The notes: generated by a model from the letters alone, not told the origin. Positions 23,490 through 35,752 are shown, counted from the first letter of the stretch. The stretch is DNA of 64,000 nt from Cryptomeria japonica (GCF_030272615.1 NC_081405.1:157717954-157781953); one strand, 5' to 3'. Program-made: numbers and translations.

Positions 23490-23998
23490 CTGTACTATGG
23501 GGATTCAAAACCAATAAGGCGACATATCATCTCAGATTTGGGGATATCATAAGCGGGAATCCAAAGCTGTTCGACCAAGAACTCATAGCATGTTGAATTA
23601 TATGGAAGATCTAGGAGAGATGCAATGGTAGCCATAGCGTCAGCAGCTCGATTCTGATATCTGGGTATCTTCTCAAAGGTGATAGTAGTGAATGATGTTT
23701 TTAATTTGTCCACCATTTATTTGTACATCATGAGTTTGTCATCCTTGGTCTGATATTCATCTGTTTCTTGTCGAATGACTAGTTGGGAGTTGCCATATAC
23801 TTGTAGTTCTTTAAACTTCCATTGTATGGCTAGCCCGAGTCCTGTGATCAAGGCCTCATATTTAGCTATGTTGTTTGTGCATGGAAATGTGAGCCTGTAA
23901 GACTTCAGGATGCTGTCACCTTGAGGTGTGATAAACAAAATGCCTGCCCTCGAGCCATGCCTAGCGTATGAACCATCAAAATATATTTTCCATGTCTG
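23490..23998 (-). pseudogene. Archaeal-type RNase H of the Tat element
   Basis: This domain follows the gypsy RNase H in the same frame, the normal Tat order. It starts at TWKIYFDGSYARHGSRAGI (Asp, residue 326 of the 411-codon frame), has the Glu in NNIAKYEAL (residue 366), and ends at NRAADAMATIAS. The third acidic residue, usually in GDSQLV, is Asn (YGNSQLVI, residue 388, codon 23789-23791). A stop at 23714-23716 splits it. Loss of an acidic metal ligand should abolish activity. Confidence 0.88.
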
Positions 23999-25504
23999 TG
24001 TTGCTGTGATCATGAATATCTCTTCATCTAGAAAATTGGAAATGAGACGATGATCTCCTATGAGGGGAGCATCGACCAACTGATTTTCAATTACTTGGCC
24101 CTTGATAGCCTTACGGTCCACATACTCGATGTCAAATTTACTTAGAATCATCACCCATTTGGCCAAGTGGCCTGTCAATGCTGCTTTGTTGAGTAAGTAC
24201 TTTAGTGGATTGATATTTGCAATAATTTGTACTTTATGTGTTAAAAGGTAGTGCCTCAGTTTAGTAGCTACCAAGATTACTGCTAGGAAAGCTCGCTCAA
24301 TAGGGGTGTAATTGAGTTCATAGCCAACCAGTGTGCGAGAAATGTAGTACAGAACACACTCTTTCCCTTCTACATTGTGTTGTGCCAGTAGTACACCCAA
24401 TGTTGTATTTGTTGCTGATATATAGAGTAGTAGAGGCTTACTCAGATCTGGTGGGATCAACAATGGTGTATTCATGAGATAGTCTTTAAGCATCTGAAAT
24501 GCTTGCTGGCATCTGACATCCCATTGAAAGCGGATGTTATTGTGTAGTAGGTGTGTAAAGGGGTGACACTTATCTACCAGTTGTGCAATGAATCTCCAAA
24601 TTGATTGTAGGTGCCCTTGTAATGTCCTTAGTTGACTGATGTTCTTCGGTGGTGGCATGTCCATGATTTCTTTGACCTTGGCTGGGTTGACCTCAATGCC
24701 TTTGCTTGAGACAATGTATCCTAGAAGTTTCCCTGAGGTTACTCCAAAGACACATTTCTTTGGGCTGAGTCGAACATGATATTGTTCCAATCTATCAAAG
24801 ATTTTATCTAATATTTCCAAATGACCTCTTGTTAGTGATTTTGCCAATAAGTCATCAACATAACCTTCCATTATGGTATGCATCAGATCATGAAAGATGG
24901 TGGTCATTTCTCTTTGATAGGTTGCCCCTGCATTCTTTAGACCAAAAGGCATTACATTCTAGCAGTATGTTCCCCATGGACATGTGAAGGCTATTTTATG
25001 TTGATCCTCTGGTGTGATCTTTATCTGGTTGTATCCAGAAAAACCATCCATGAGAGAAAGTAAGGTATGTCTTGCTGTTAGGTTTACTATTATGTCGATG
25101 TTTGGTAGGGGGAAGTCATCTTTAGGACATGTCTTATTCAGATCTCTGAAGTCAGTACAGATATGGATGCCCCCATTTGGTTTTCCGACAAGCACAATAT
25201 TGGAGATCCAATCTGCATAATCAATTGGTATAATGAAACCAACATCTAGGAATTTCTTAAGTTTTGCTTTGACTAGTACCGCAATCTGGGGATGCATCTT
25301 GCAAAGTTTCTACTTGACAGGTTTGGCTCCTTCTGCGACGGTGAGGTGATGCATGACTAAATCAGGATCAAGACCAGGTATGTCTGCATATGACCATGCA
25401 AAGTTAATCTGGCACTTTTGGAAGAATTGGATAAACTTGGGTTGTTCTTCTGGAGTCAAATGAGATGCCAGATGTATGTGGTGAGGAGTTTCAGGAGTCC
25501 CCAT
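23999..25504 (-). pseudogene. RT and gypsy-type RNase H of the Tat element
   Basis: The lead-in HLTPEEQPKFIQFFQ and the FAWSYADIPG motif are followed by RT. Fingers, palm and MPFGLKNAGATYQ blocks are present and the catalytic box is YVDDLL (residues 31-34 of the frame starting 24952). Stops occur at 25307-25309 and just upstream of 24952. The gypsy RNase H follows (LLYISATNTTLGVLLAQ to YTPIERAFLAVI). The module would copy RNA to DNA. Two stops prevent a single polyprotein. Confidence 0.9.
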
Positions 25505-26863
25505 GTTGTATTCTTTTGTCTCTTCAATAAGGATTGTTGATCATTCCTGCTGTGTACTAGAGGGGAGGATGTCAAACCTTTCATCCTCAGGTTCCTCAGA
25601 GAGGTTTTCACCATTGGATACACTCTTTCTTTTTACTTTTGTGAGATCAAACAGTGCCACGGTATGGTTTTCACTGGAAGATCCATGTTTTATTGTTATA
25701 TTTTTGCCGCTGAAAGGTTTGGCATCCACCCCGAAGTATGCTACACTATTAAGTTCAATGGCGAATCCAACTTTGTGATCCTTACTTGGTATGTTATCCC
25801 GTAGTTCCAAAAAGTCAATGATCCCCTCATTATTTTAGAAGTGATCAAGGCATGGGGGATTAGGTTGGTTCCATTTGATGAGTTCAGGATGTATAATGGG
25901 CATTACCTCATCGATTAGGTTAAGTTTGTTAGATGTGTTAGTGAGGTTTAAGACATTGTGGTGAAGATCGTTGATGGTACTCTCCCTGTTAGAATCAGGC
26001 GTAGGATGTGACGTAGGGTCTGTGGAAGATATTTCCAGTTCAGGAACCCAAGAGGTCTTTGCCTGTGCTTCTCCATAAATAAAGATGTCTTTGCGAGGTG
26101 GAGGTAGTGATGTGTCTTCCTCATCTGAATTATTAAGCCAGATGAAATCAAATTCCCACTCATGTGAGTCAGTTTCTGAGTCACTCTCCAGTATCCGGTT
26201 GGTATACCATACTGGGATATCCTTTGAGTTAAACACTGCAAGTGTGATCAGCTGATGTACCATTGTAGATGAAATGATCGGTGCTATAGGAAGGATTATG
26301 GGGATCAAAGAATCCGATACGGGGAGTATCGATGTTGTTGAATCTACTGCTTCTGCTAGAATTGCCGGTGTTGTCGATACTGCTAGGGGTTTTGATATAG
26401 TTGTTGCTGCTAATGGTGATTTTGATGTTATTACTGTTGCTGATGGGGTTGATGGTTTGGTTGGTGGGATGATTGGTGATGTGGATGGTTTTGCTGGGAT
26501 TTTTAGTCTCAATGGGGTAGTTGCTATGGTGCGTAGTGCTACTGATATAATCAAAGGTGACCTCTTTAGAGTTTTAGGCTGATATAGAGGTTTGCTAGGT
26601 TTTCCTTTGAATCTGAGTTTAGGAAGGATCTCCTTTTGAAAGCCTAAGCCTATGTTATCTTTGGGTTTTAATTCCAGCTGCAATGGTTCATGTCGTCCTT
26701 GCTTGCAAGGTCCCAAAGCACTCTGACCATCATAACCCATTCTTTGCATAATGAGAAGGCCTTTGCCATATTGATCTGTAGGAAGCTTAGCTTGTGGAAT
26801 GTCCATGGTGATGGAATCTTTATAGATCCATTCTGCAAAGTCCTCATCTATGGTTTCTTCTTC
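25505..26863 (-). pseudogene. G-patch-like and low-complexity linker of the Tat polyprotein
   Basis: The 323-codon frame (25835-26806) opens with a G-patch-like segment: YGKGLLIMQRMGYDG and then LGPCKQGRHEPLQL, followed by NIGLGF. A region of about 120 residues rich in Pro, Thr, Ser, Ala and Ile follows, then an acidic part. G-patch motifs bind nucleic acid and are known in some retroviral and plant retroelement polyproteins. A second frame (25541-25810) continues towards RT. The plus-strand Gly/Val/Asp-rich ORF at 26274-26582 is the mirror of the low-complexity linker and is not a gene. Confidence 0.7.
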
Positions 26864-27778
26864 TTAACTCTTTCCAAGGATGAAAGGCGTCAAAGTGCAT
26901 ATTGGTTTGACCAATGGTGTTTTAAGTAACCGTTGAGGTTTACCATGAGTTCTAGGAGAAGTAGGCATTTTTCCAACACAAAAGAGCTGACTCAAATTGT
27001 ACTCCCCAGGACCTTCCTTTGCTATTTTCATCTTGAGCTTATCTTGTTTGGGTATAGTGGTGTTTGAACTGGAAAGAGAGGTTGGATTTACGTATGAGGT
27101 GGATGAGATGGCTTCTCTATTGTTGGGAACAGTAATCTCTAATTGATGATTGATATTGTGACAATATGCAAAGGGATTTGCATCGCCCAAGATTGTAATT
27201 TCTACACCATTATGCGGGAACTTGATACACTGATGGTAGGTGGATGGAATGACTTGCATGGTGTGTATCCAAGGTCTTCCTAACAACAAATTATATGGTA
27301 GAGGAAGGTCCAGAACTTGATAGATGATGTGCTTCACCACTGGGCCTAATCGGATCGGTAGCACAACTGCCCCTTTGGATGAATTCTCTGCATCATCATA
27401 GGCTTTGATTGTTATCTTCTTACGGGGATCCACTGATTCAATTGCATATCCCAATGCTGTGACCAATTGTAGTATACAGATATTCAGGCCTGCTCCATTG
27501 TCTATCAAGACTCGCTTGATCCTATGTTGGTTGATAAACCCTTCAATGTGGAGTGAGGCATTATGAGGTTGTTGGAAGGATGCATTGTCACTTTCAGAGA
27601 AAGTGAGACAAGGTGATGATCTTAGGTTTCCAACCATAGCTTGGAACTGATCTGTATTTAGGTTTGTAGGGACTAACGCCTCTTGGAGAGATCGATCAAA
27701 GATTGTTTTATGAGATGGGGATAGGTGCAATAGCTCTAAGATAGATATCAGTGCAGACATTTTGTCTAACTGTTCCAC
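26864..27778 (-). pseudogene. Aspartic protease region of the Tat element
   Basis: A 304-codon frame contains a retropepsin-like site, KRVLIDNGAGLNICIL (Asp 93), followed by a flap/second half reading NLLLGRPWIHTMQVIPSTYH. The triad is D-N-G, a form seen in Tat elements, so it could have been functional. The enzyme would process the polyprotein. The frame is open over its length. Confidence 0.85.
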
Positions 27779-27787
27779 AAGGTTATA

Positions 27788-29535
27788 CTACTTTGGGATA
27801 GATGGGGTGCCTTGTGGAGCTTCTTTTATGGTAATCTTTCCGCAACGTGTAACAACATTGCAAGTGGAGCTGGGATTTTTGATGGTAATAGTTGCAATTT
27901 GTTCACTGGTATCATATAGGTGATTCACAATGTAATTATACGCGGCTTGCATATAATCAGTGGTATCTGTGTGTCTCCCTGAAGTGGAAGGACCCCTTTG
28001 ATCTTGTGATGGAAGTGGATTTTTGAACATGAGATGATCATTGTTTGTTGTTTTTGGGTCATGTCCTTCGATTTCAATTTCACCTTGGTCAATAAGATCC
28101 TGAATAAGATCTTTCAATCTGTGATATTTTCTTGTCTTATGCCCTTTCCCTTGATGGAAATCACAATGTTCCGTATCCCTCCACCATGAAGGTTTAACTT
28201 GAGGTTTGTAATTTGATGTTTTGGGTAAGGTCACCAGATTTTGAGAAAGCAACTGACGGAACACCGCTTCAATAGGTTCCCCTAAGGGAGCATATGTTCA
28301 TTGGTTTAAAATTTTGTTGACATTGTCTAGGTTCCTCTTGAGATGTATTGTGTCCTTGATTTGGAGGAGCAACTGTGTTATTCTTGGGTGGGGGGTTTTG
28401 TCCTACAAATCAAACCATAGGTTGTGCACTTTTGATAGTTCTTACATCCACAAGCCCGTCGTTGACGACGTTTTTGTTTTTGTTCCAGAAGTTAGGCTTG
28501 TCACTATTGAAGTGTGGGCGAGGGCCATCCTTTGGCTCATTATATATCTTGATAAGCCTTTTTTTGATGAGAGCCCGTTCACATTTTAAACCTTTTGTGA
28601 TCATGTCATTGAAAGAGTCTGTGTCTTTGACATCTAGGTGAAATTCCATTTCTTCATTTAAGTTGGAAATAAATATTTCCACTAGTTCTTGTTCAGGTAA
28701 CTGAAGAGAATGTCTGCTAGACATTTGATGCCTTCATTGCAGAAAGACTGAAAATAGTGTTACATAGATCAGCCATGGTGACATCTCTTTCAATCTTGTG
28801 TGAGTAATGTGCCAGGAACTTCTAGACGAGTTCTTCAAATGTCCTAATGCCACCTGGTAATCGGGAAAATCATGATGTGGTTGTTCCTCCCAAGCTTTGG
28901 GGAAAAAGTCACATTAGGTATGTGTCCTCCTATGCCACTTCGAGGCAAGCTGAATGGAATTCTCTAACATGATCACGGGGGTCTCCTTTTCCTTGGTACT
29001 TTTCAAACTTGGGTGTTTCAAACCCTCATGGAAAAGGTGGCATATGAAGATTCCTATCAAAGGGATAGGGGCAAATGTCATTAAGTGAAAACTGATTGGT
29101 TTTCACACCACTATGAAGTTGTTGGACGAGAATTTTGACTTGTTTCCGCAACATGTCTATTTCATTTGGAGGAGGAGGAGGTGGGGGATTATCTTGATGA
29201 AGGCTATATCTTATGTGATCTCAACCTCTTTCATCCTCATTACGACTTTGGCGTTATGATGCTTGTCTTAGTTGTGCAACATCAAAGTCAGAGGGTAGTT
29301 TAGCCCCCTCTTGAGCAAGTCTTAAAAAGTGAGCATCAACATTGCTCCTGAGTATTTCATCAAAAAGTCGATTGAAGAGAGGGTTGTGTTGTGCCTTTTC
29401 TATTGCTACAGGAGTAGGAGTACTTGGATTTTCATCATTTGCGTTTCCTCCAAGGGCTTCTTGGAATTCAATGGGATTTTCCTCCTCTTCTTCCTCAATC
29501 TCTATTTGTCTAGATTTGGATCTGGTTTGAGCCAT
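27788..29535 (-). pseudogene. Gag of the Tat element
   Basis: The likely start is the ATG at 29533-29535 (MAQTRSKSRQIEIEEEEEEN). A stop at about 29254 and others up to 28725 break the Retrotrans_gag core, which reads PKFEKYQGKGDPRDHVREF and ERDVTMADLCNTIFSL. The frame at 28410-28724 and then 27788-28264 follows. The latter holds a zinc-finger-like CDFHQGKGHKTRKYHRLKD, where the expected Cys is Tyr. Gag would package the RNA. An upstream in-frame Met at 29640 exists, but the 29535 start fits family N-termini better. Confidence 0.85.
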
Positions 29536-32248
29536 TTTGTTTATAAGTTTTTGTTGAAGTTTGATGAAAATTATGATGGGTTGGTGATGAAATGAAAGAT
29601 TGATGTTTGCTGAAGTGTTTGGCATATGAATCTCTAGCACTAAAGGTAGATGGTACCAAAGTTCTTTCTTGAATTTTGCTTGTTGTGTTTGATTGACAAT
29701 GTTTGATGTGATAAAGTTTAGAGAGATCTGAGATGTGTTACAAACCCAACTACCTAGTAATGAGAGGATGCACTCATAGATTAGTTTTAACCTGCGTAGA
29801 AATGCCTCTTAGGATGAGTTTATCCTAGATGTAAAGACACTCTAAAAAGTGATGTATTGTGTTTGATTCAAGCAATATCAAAATAGAACTTAGGACAAAA
29901 AACCTTTTGATGTTTTGAGATTTGGAATGGATTGATGATGTGTGAATGTGAGAATGAATGAAATGTTAACTTCAATAGAAACTTTGTGTTACAAAATGAA
30001 CAAATTCTTCCTCTTCTTGTTTAGGGGTTGGTGGTTCTTCCCTAGCTGAGTTATATGTGATGCAAATGTCTGGAAAGAAGGCGGGATTGATTTTGCCTCC
30101 CTTGTTCTTATGATAACTCAAAGCTCTATATTGAGTAAAAGCTTTGCGATTTAATGACTCTTGATCAAACTCGTTTGTTTTTCCTTGAAGATATAGACGC
30201 ATGTGATGTAAGAAGGTTCTATGAGAGACAAAGATTTGTCTATTAAGATAGAATAATTTCCTCCTTTTGATAAAAGCCTTTGAGCTCATTGGTCTTTTCT
30301 TCAAGTTGATATGTTGATGGAGATTCTTCTTTCTCAAGATGTGAAGAATGGTCATATAGTTTGATACTTTTTATTGTTTTGCACTTTGTTTTTGACCTTT
30401 GTTGGTATTTTGGAAATGTTTTGAAAATTTTGTGTTGGATGAATACTTGTTTTGGAATTTGATTTTTGATTTTTCTTTGACAAGAAAACAAAGCAAGCAC
30501 ACAAACACAAGAATGTTGCCTCAAAAGGCACAAATAAGTGTGGGTCTAGATCAACCCAATCTTTGGACTTTTTATGACCCTTTCTTTCCAAATGTTTTTG
30601 AGTATGTTTTTCTGAAAAGCCTGAAGTCAGCTCAGTTTATTATTGGTCTTGACACAAAATGAAGACACTTCAAACACTTTTTATCCCTAAGGTCAAATGG
30701 CCAATTGCGATAATTTCAGCCCACATCTTGATATTTCTTCAACTTTGGTACTACATACCTTATGAATCCCGCCGTGGCAGGTAAGGATGTGATATACTAA
30801 GTCTTGCACGAGCATAACAAATAGATGATCCCTATGATGGGGGAGTCACCACTTTTATTAGGCTACAAGTAACCTTTCAAAAAGCTATGTTTCTACTCAA
30901 GGAAATATGTATGGTGAGTATCTTGGGAGCAAAACCTTCTATGCTCTTGCACTAAACTTCTCACAAATATCCTCAATCAATAGAATAGGTGGGCTTCTAC
31001 ATAAAGGTGTTTAGTAATTTTTGATGTTTTTGGACATAAGTTCATTCTGCAGTGACTCACTTAAGAGCCTTGTAACTTGTGGTGGGGCCCATTTGTCCTT
31101 TCGACAAGTTACATTGTAGGAACAACTATACCCAAGGCTACAACTTTCACTCACACCTGATTTCTATAGCGGTTCGAAGGATTTACCACGCGAGGTCATT
31201 CCCAAGAGTGATGTGTCTCTTGGCAGACCTCTCTTAAAAAGATTAACTTTTTGAGTGTTACTAACACTTTTCTCTTGCACCTAGGACCACGAAAGCCAAG
31301 GGAGAGGATAGTGTGTGTTAGAAGTAGGACCACTCTACAAATTTTGCATAAGCGTGCCAAACACAAAAGACACTTGTTCTTTTTAACCCATCATCACAAT
31401 GTGATCTATTTTCTACTTGGAGATGTTGCTCCAACAACCATGGTGTTCTTTTTAGCCGAGATAGCAAAATGAAGTGTTAGTTTTTATCCAAGATTGCAAA
31501 ATGATTGTTCTTTTTAAACTCGAAAAATAACAAGTTGATCTTTCTTTTTAGCCCATATTGCAAGATGTGAATGTTTGTTTTAGCCAAGATTGCAAGATGT
31601 GAATGTTCATTTTAGACCAAGATAGCAAAGTGTGAATGTTCGTTTTAGCCAAGATTGTAAGATGTGAATGTTCATTTTAGACCAAGATAGCAAAGTTTGT
31701 TTGTTCATTTTAGTCCAAGATAGTAATGTGTGAATGACTATCCTAGGATTGATCAATTTTTCCAATTTAGAACATGTTAAGGAAAAATTTGCAAATTTGA
31801 CACTTTCAACACCTGCAACAATATGTTAGAAAGACGCTCCTTATGTCTTGCACAAGATGTAAACCCAAAATTAAATTAATCATATTAACATAAATCACAC
31901 TAACAAACAAAATAGATCTAAATTAATAAAACTAATTTAAATCTAATCAAAAACTAAATTAAAAACTCATTTAAAATCTAAATTAGAACTAAATGAAAGA
32001 CTAATTTAGAAAAATCTTAATTTAAAGACTACTTAAAAAAAATAAATCTAATTTTAAATAAAAACTATTTTAAGAAACTTAAAAAAAATCTATTCTAAAA
32101 GACTAATTAAAAAAATAAAATTTAAACAACTAATTTAAAAGTATATTCTAAAAAAGAAACCATTTAATAAAAAAAACATTCTAAACAACTAACTAAAAAG
32201 GCTTATTCAAAAAAAAAGAAAGCTGATTTAAAAGCAAAATTCTATTCT
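29536..32248 (-). other. Leader of the Tat element with possible upstream ORF
   Basis: The leader is 2.7 kb. Minus-strand open stretches at 30243-30533 and 29972-30355 are in different frames. The second contains FDQESLNRKAFTQYRALSYH and ends EEEEFVHFVTQSFY. Ogre-type relatives carry an extra ORF before gag, so this could be a decayed one, but no domain is recognised. A tandem array lies at 31440-31735. The part at 31860-32240 is extremely A-rich with repeated AACTAATTTAAA-like text. Confidence 0.5.
31440..31735. repeat. Tandem repeat of about 35 bp in the Tat leader
   Basis: Around eight degenerate units alternate between forms such as TTTTAGCCAAGATTGCAAG and TTTTAGACCAAGATAGCAAA, joined by TGTGAATGTTC. 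The array lies about 500 bases from the primer-binding site in the transcribed leader. Confidence 0.85.
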
Positions 32249-32266
32249 TTCACGTCGGGTTCACCA
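32249..32266 (-). promoter_or_regulatory. Primer-binding site, tRNA-Trp type
   Basis: The minus strand reads TGGTGAACCCGACGTGAA, complementary to the 3' 18 bases of plant tRNA-Trp (ending GGGTTCACCA) as I recall that tRNA. It lies 2 bases from the LTR end at 32269, the expected spacing. Confidence 0.88.
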
Positions 32267-32268
32267 AA

Positions 32269-34088
32269 TGATGCTCTGCAAAAAGGATTAGAAAAAGTGT
32301 TCAATGACAACACACACAAGGGCACAAGAAACAAATGTTAGTGTTGGCAACAAAAGATTATCCTAAATAGGCATATCAAGAGAGATATTAAGAATGAAAT
32401 AGAAAGCATACAAACATAGAATAGATAAACTATACTCCTCCAAATGCTAATAAAGATGCTCATAGTTGCTCCTCCCTTGTTCCTCTCCTCTCCAAGTTCC
32501 ACATGAGTGTAGCTCTCAACTTTTAGCACTAGCCATGGATGCCATATGGAGATTCAAGATGGTTGAATATGATAAGAAAATTCTATGAAAGTGCAGATAG
32601 TGATGCTATAAAAAAGTTCTATGCTAATACCAGTATAACAATAATACTCTAATGCTTCCTTCTTTTCTTAAGGAGAAGGGTTCTATTTATAGAAGAAATG
32701 GGGAAATGAATGGTTAAGATTGAACAATCTTAACAAGGGTTAGGATTGAAAGATATTCAATCCATGTGAGACTTTCAACCCAATCCCATGTTGACAAGTG
32801 TAACATGAGGAGGCTTGAGAGGAGAGATAATGAGCATTAAATTCTTGATGAGACATGATGGTTACCTTGGGGGGTTGGGTTAGGGTTAGGTTAATGGATA
32901 TTCCTTTTATCCAAGGGATAAATGAATGTGCAAGGGTTAAATGGTTACCTTAGTCAAAGAAATAAATGCTTTGAAGAGACCCATGAGTCAAAAGGATGGT
33001 TAAGCTAGAGGAAAGTCTCTAACCAAAGGTAAGAAGTGAGTTAACCATAAATGGTTATGTAAGAGCCTTTAATGGTTTGGAAGACTTTAGAGGTTAACCA
33101 TTTGAAGACATAAAACCTTTAATAGTTATTGAAGACTTTGGAGGTTTTTGAGAAGTGACTTCCTTTTATTTAGGAATGTGACAATGATTAGGATAGATTA
33201 GGCTAATTAGAAGGAGTTAGAAAAATCTAGAAGGGATTTAGGCATGCAAGTGGATTTTGTAGGAGAATGCAAGTGGGAGGAATTTTGGGATTTTTTATTA
33301 AAATAAAATCATTTATTTCAATTAAATGGTGTAATTTGCATTTTGATAGATATTTAAATATATATATTAATTTATTTAAATGTGAATGTGAATTTTGGAT
33401 TTAAATAAATATTAATTTATTTACATGAGAAAAAGGAAGATAAGGCATTAAATGCTTGAAGACTTTGAGAGAAACCATTAAAGGTTTAAGAAGACTCTAG
33501 AAGGAAGCCATAAAGTTTGAAGACTTTAAGGGAAACCATTAAAGACTTAAGAAGACTCTAGAAGGAAGCCATTAAGTTTGAAAACTTTAAGGGAAACCAT
33601 TAAAGGTTTGAGAAGACTCTAGAAGGTAGCCATTAAGTTTGAAGACTTTAAGGGAAACCATTAAAGGTTTCAAGTGGGTGAGGATAAATAGGATTTTAAA
33701 TAAATAATTTATTTATTTAAAATAGTTGTGCAACTTGCATTTGTAGGAAAATGCAATTGGGTGGAGGATAAAGGTGATTTAAATAAATGTAAATGTTAAT
33801 TTATCTAAATGTGAGAGATGGGATTTTGGGGGATTTAAATAAATATTAATTTATTTAAATGTGAGAGAAGATTTAATTAAACAAATATGATTTATTTATT
33901 TAATTAATGGTCTGAATTTGGTTAAGTGAATTAAATCAAATAAATTGAATAATTTATTTAATTAATAGGCGAAGAGGGTTAAGGTGAATTAATTAAATAT
34001 TAATTAAATTAATTATTTATTGATGGTTAAATAATCAAGTAAATGCTAAATATTCATTTAATTAAGTGGACAGATTTATGTGACTACA
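32269..34088 (-). repeat. 5' LTR of the Tat element
   Basis: This 1,820-bp partner of 18301-20117 starts TGATGC and ends GACTACA. It includes the same TATA box (32694-32701) and 61-bp tandem repeat (about 33456-33673). Transcription would run leftward from here. Confidence 0.95.
32694..32701 (-). promoter_or_regulatory. TATA box in right (5') Tat LTR
   Basis: The minus strand reads TATAAATA about 1.39 kb inside the LTR from its 5' end, leaving an R-U5 part of about 425 bp. Confidence 0.7.
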
Positions 34089-34093
34089 GTTAG
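34089..34093. repeat. Target-site duplication GTTAG (right copy)
   Basis: It is identical to 18296-18300 and abuts the CA end of the right LTR. Confidence 0.92.
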
Positions 34094-34534
34094 ATATTTT
34101 CCTCCCCTTTTGCTCTTTACTAGATGCATCTCCTCTTTTGATACCAATTGGTACATTGTCTCAAGTTACAAGTCTTGAGATGGAGGAATTAACCATCAAT
34201 TGAAACCAATTGAGTATGCAAAGCTAATACTAATTGTTAAAGCACTCAATTTGCAGAAAGGTGTGTAAGTGAATACCACTTACTTGCCAATCAAACTGCA
34301 TCATCTCCCCTTTGATATGCAAAAGTTATTCTGACCCCAATTAGCTAATATCAAGTGTTGAAGCTGACACTGATACTAATTGTATCTTCTCTGATAACAA
34401 CTGGATGTTCTCCTGTGTAGGTAAGTCTCCCTTTTTGCAGACAACTCTTCCGGTGATCCAATTGTGATTTCAATTGGATAAACATTGAAATATCTCAGAA
34501 TCCCAAATACCTCCAAAGACACAAACATACCGGT
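34089..34534 (-). mobile_element. 3' internal segment of copia A, middle part
   Basis: This is continuous with 18083-18300 once the Tat element is removed. It is noncoding on the minus strand and includes further purine boxes (plus-strand TCCTCCCCTTTTGC at 34101, ATCTCCCCTTTG near 34304). It ends where the truncated chromovirus LTR begins. Confidence 0.6.
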
Positions 34535-35737
34535 TGAGCAACGTTTTGCATTTTTTAGCAAAGGGTTGGTTAGGAAACCGATGGAGAGTTAGTTAGGAAA
34601 AAAATGGCATATTAAATCCTTGAGAATGAATGTAATGAGGCCTTTGAATGCCTGGAGTAGATTGGAATACAAATTGGAGACCATTTTTTTGAGTTTTACA
34701 TAGCATTTTCCAAGAATAAGAGCAACAATCCGTACCTAATGGATTGATTGCATTGATGTTATTTGCTTGTTGTTTTGTATATGTTCTTGTAGTTCTCAGG
34801 GAGAAATTTGGTTAGTTTATTTGTAGGTTTGAATTGAGTTTTTAAATTTGCAAGCTCTCAGCCTGAGTAAGGGTTTGAGAGGCCCAAACATGGTTCCAGC
34901 TTGAAGTCCTTCGAGTTCTTCTCAATAGCCCTTGAGAATCGAGCCATGTAACCTTTGTATAGTTTATATAGCTTTTATTTTCCTTTGGAGGTCATTGAAA
35001 GGCCAATGAGCATCATTTCCTAGGCAAGTTCAGTCATAGCCTGGTTAGGAAATGAATGAGATTATGCAAGTGTTTGCAGGAATGAGTAGGGTTGGAGTTG
35101 CTGAGTGTTTGAGATGAACAAGTGATGTGTGGCAGAGCATATGTGTGAATTTGGAGGTGTGGCATATCAAGGAAGACACCTAACCCTTGGAAAAAGACTA
35201 AAACAAGCCTAAAACCACCTAAAACAAGCATTTCTCGGGTTCCGTACATGTACGATCAGATTGAGATTCCTCACCTCATAAATTGGAAAGTAATTCCAAA
35301 AGGGTATCCTTATCAGAAAAGTGTTTATCTGGGTCTTTGGATAAATTGTGAGAAAATCCACAAAAACTGGTTAGGTAGGGCTAATTGGGGCTCTAGGGCT
35401 ACTAGGCCTAGAAAATAAGAAAAGGAAGGAGCGATGAGGAAATGAATCAAAACTTCACTCAAAACTAGTTGATTATCCTTTAAAAACATCACAAACATAT
35501 ACTACAACCTCTTCAAGCATTTGTTAAGAGTTTAAGAGTGGAAGGTTGGACTTACCCTTGTGAATCTCAACCATGCTTGAGCAACCAGTGAGCACATCTT
35601 GATTGGGAGCACTCTTAGAGAGTTGAGGTGTCTAAAATGATTAGTAGACTAGATGAAAAATGAATAAATCCCACTAGGAAAGCACTTGACTACCCTTAAA
35701 CAAGGAATTAAGTCTCTTTGAGGACACCTTTGCATCA
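34535..35737 (+). repeat. 5' LTR of the plus-strand chromovirus half, truncated
   Basis: It matches the last 1.2 kb of 43146-44621. The first roughly 270 bp of the LTR are missing. It ends with GCATCA three bases before the primer site. A TATA-like TTTATATAGC is at about 34964-34973. Confidence 0.85.
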
Positions 35738-35740
35738 TAG

Positions 35741-35752
35741 TGGTATCAGAGC
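35741..35752 (+). promoter_or_regulatory. Primer-binding site, initiator tRNA-Met type
   Basis: TGGTATCAGAGC follows the LTR end after a 3-base spacer. This is the common initiator-Met primer site of plant LTR elements. Confidence 0.92.

Larger units (their letters stand above)
18301..34088 (-). mobile_element. Complete 15,788-bp Tat-type Ty3/gypsy retrotransposon
   Basis: The element has two LTRs (18301-20117 and 32269-34088), TG...CA termini, a GTTAG target duplication, a tRNA-Trp primer site (32249-32266) and a polypurine tract (20118-20130). Internal order on the minus strand is leader, gag, protease, G-patch-like segment, RT, gypsy RNase H, archaeal-type RNase H and integrase, then a 2.1-kb 3' noncoding region. 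This is the canonical Tat order. The LTRs differ at roughly a dozen of the first 205 aligned bases by eye, so insertion is not recent. Stops and mutated catalytic residues show it is no longer autonomous. Confidence 0.95.

Noticed and set aside
26274-26582. Plus-strand Gly/Val/Asp-rich ORF
   Set aside because: Mirror of the low-complexity Pro/Thr/Ser linker in the minus-strand Tat polyprotein.
32249-32266. Possible tRNA-Trp gene
   Set aside because: Only the last 18 bases match. There is no cloverleaf around it, so it is a primer-binding site.
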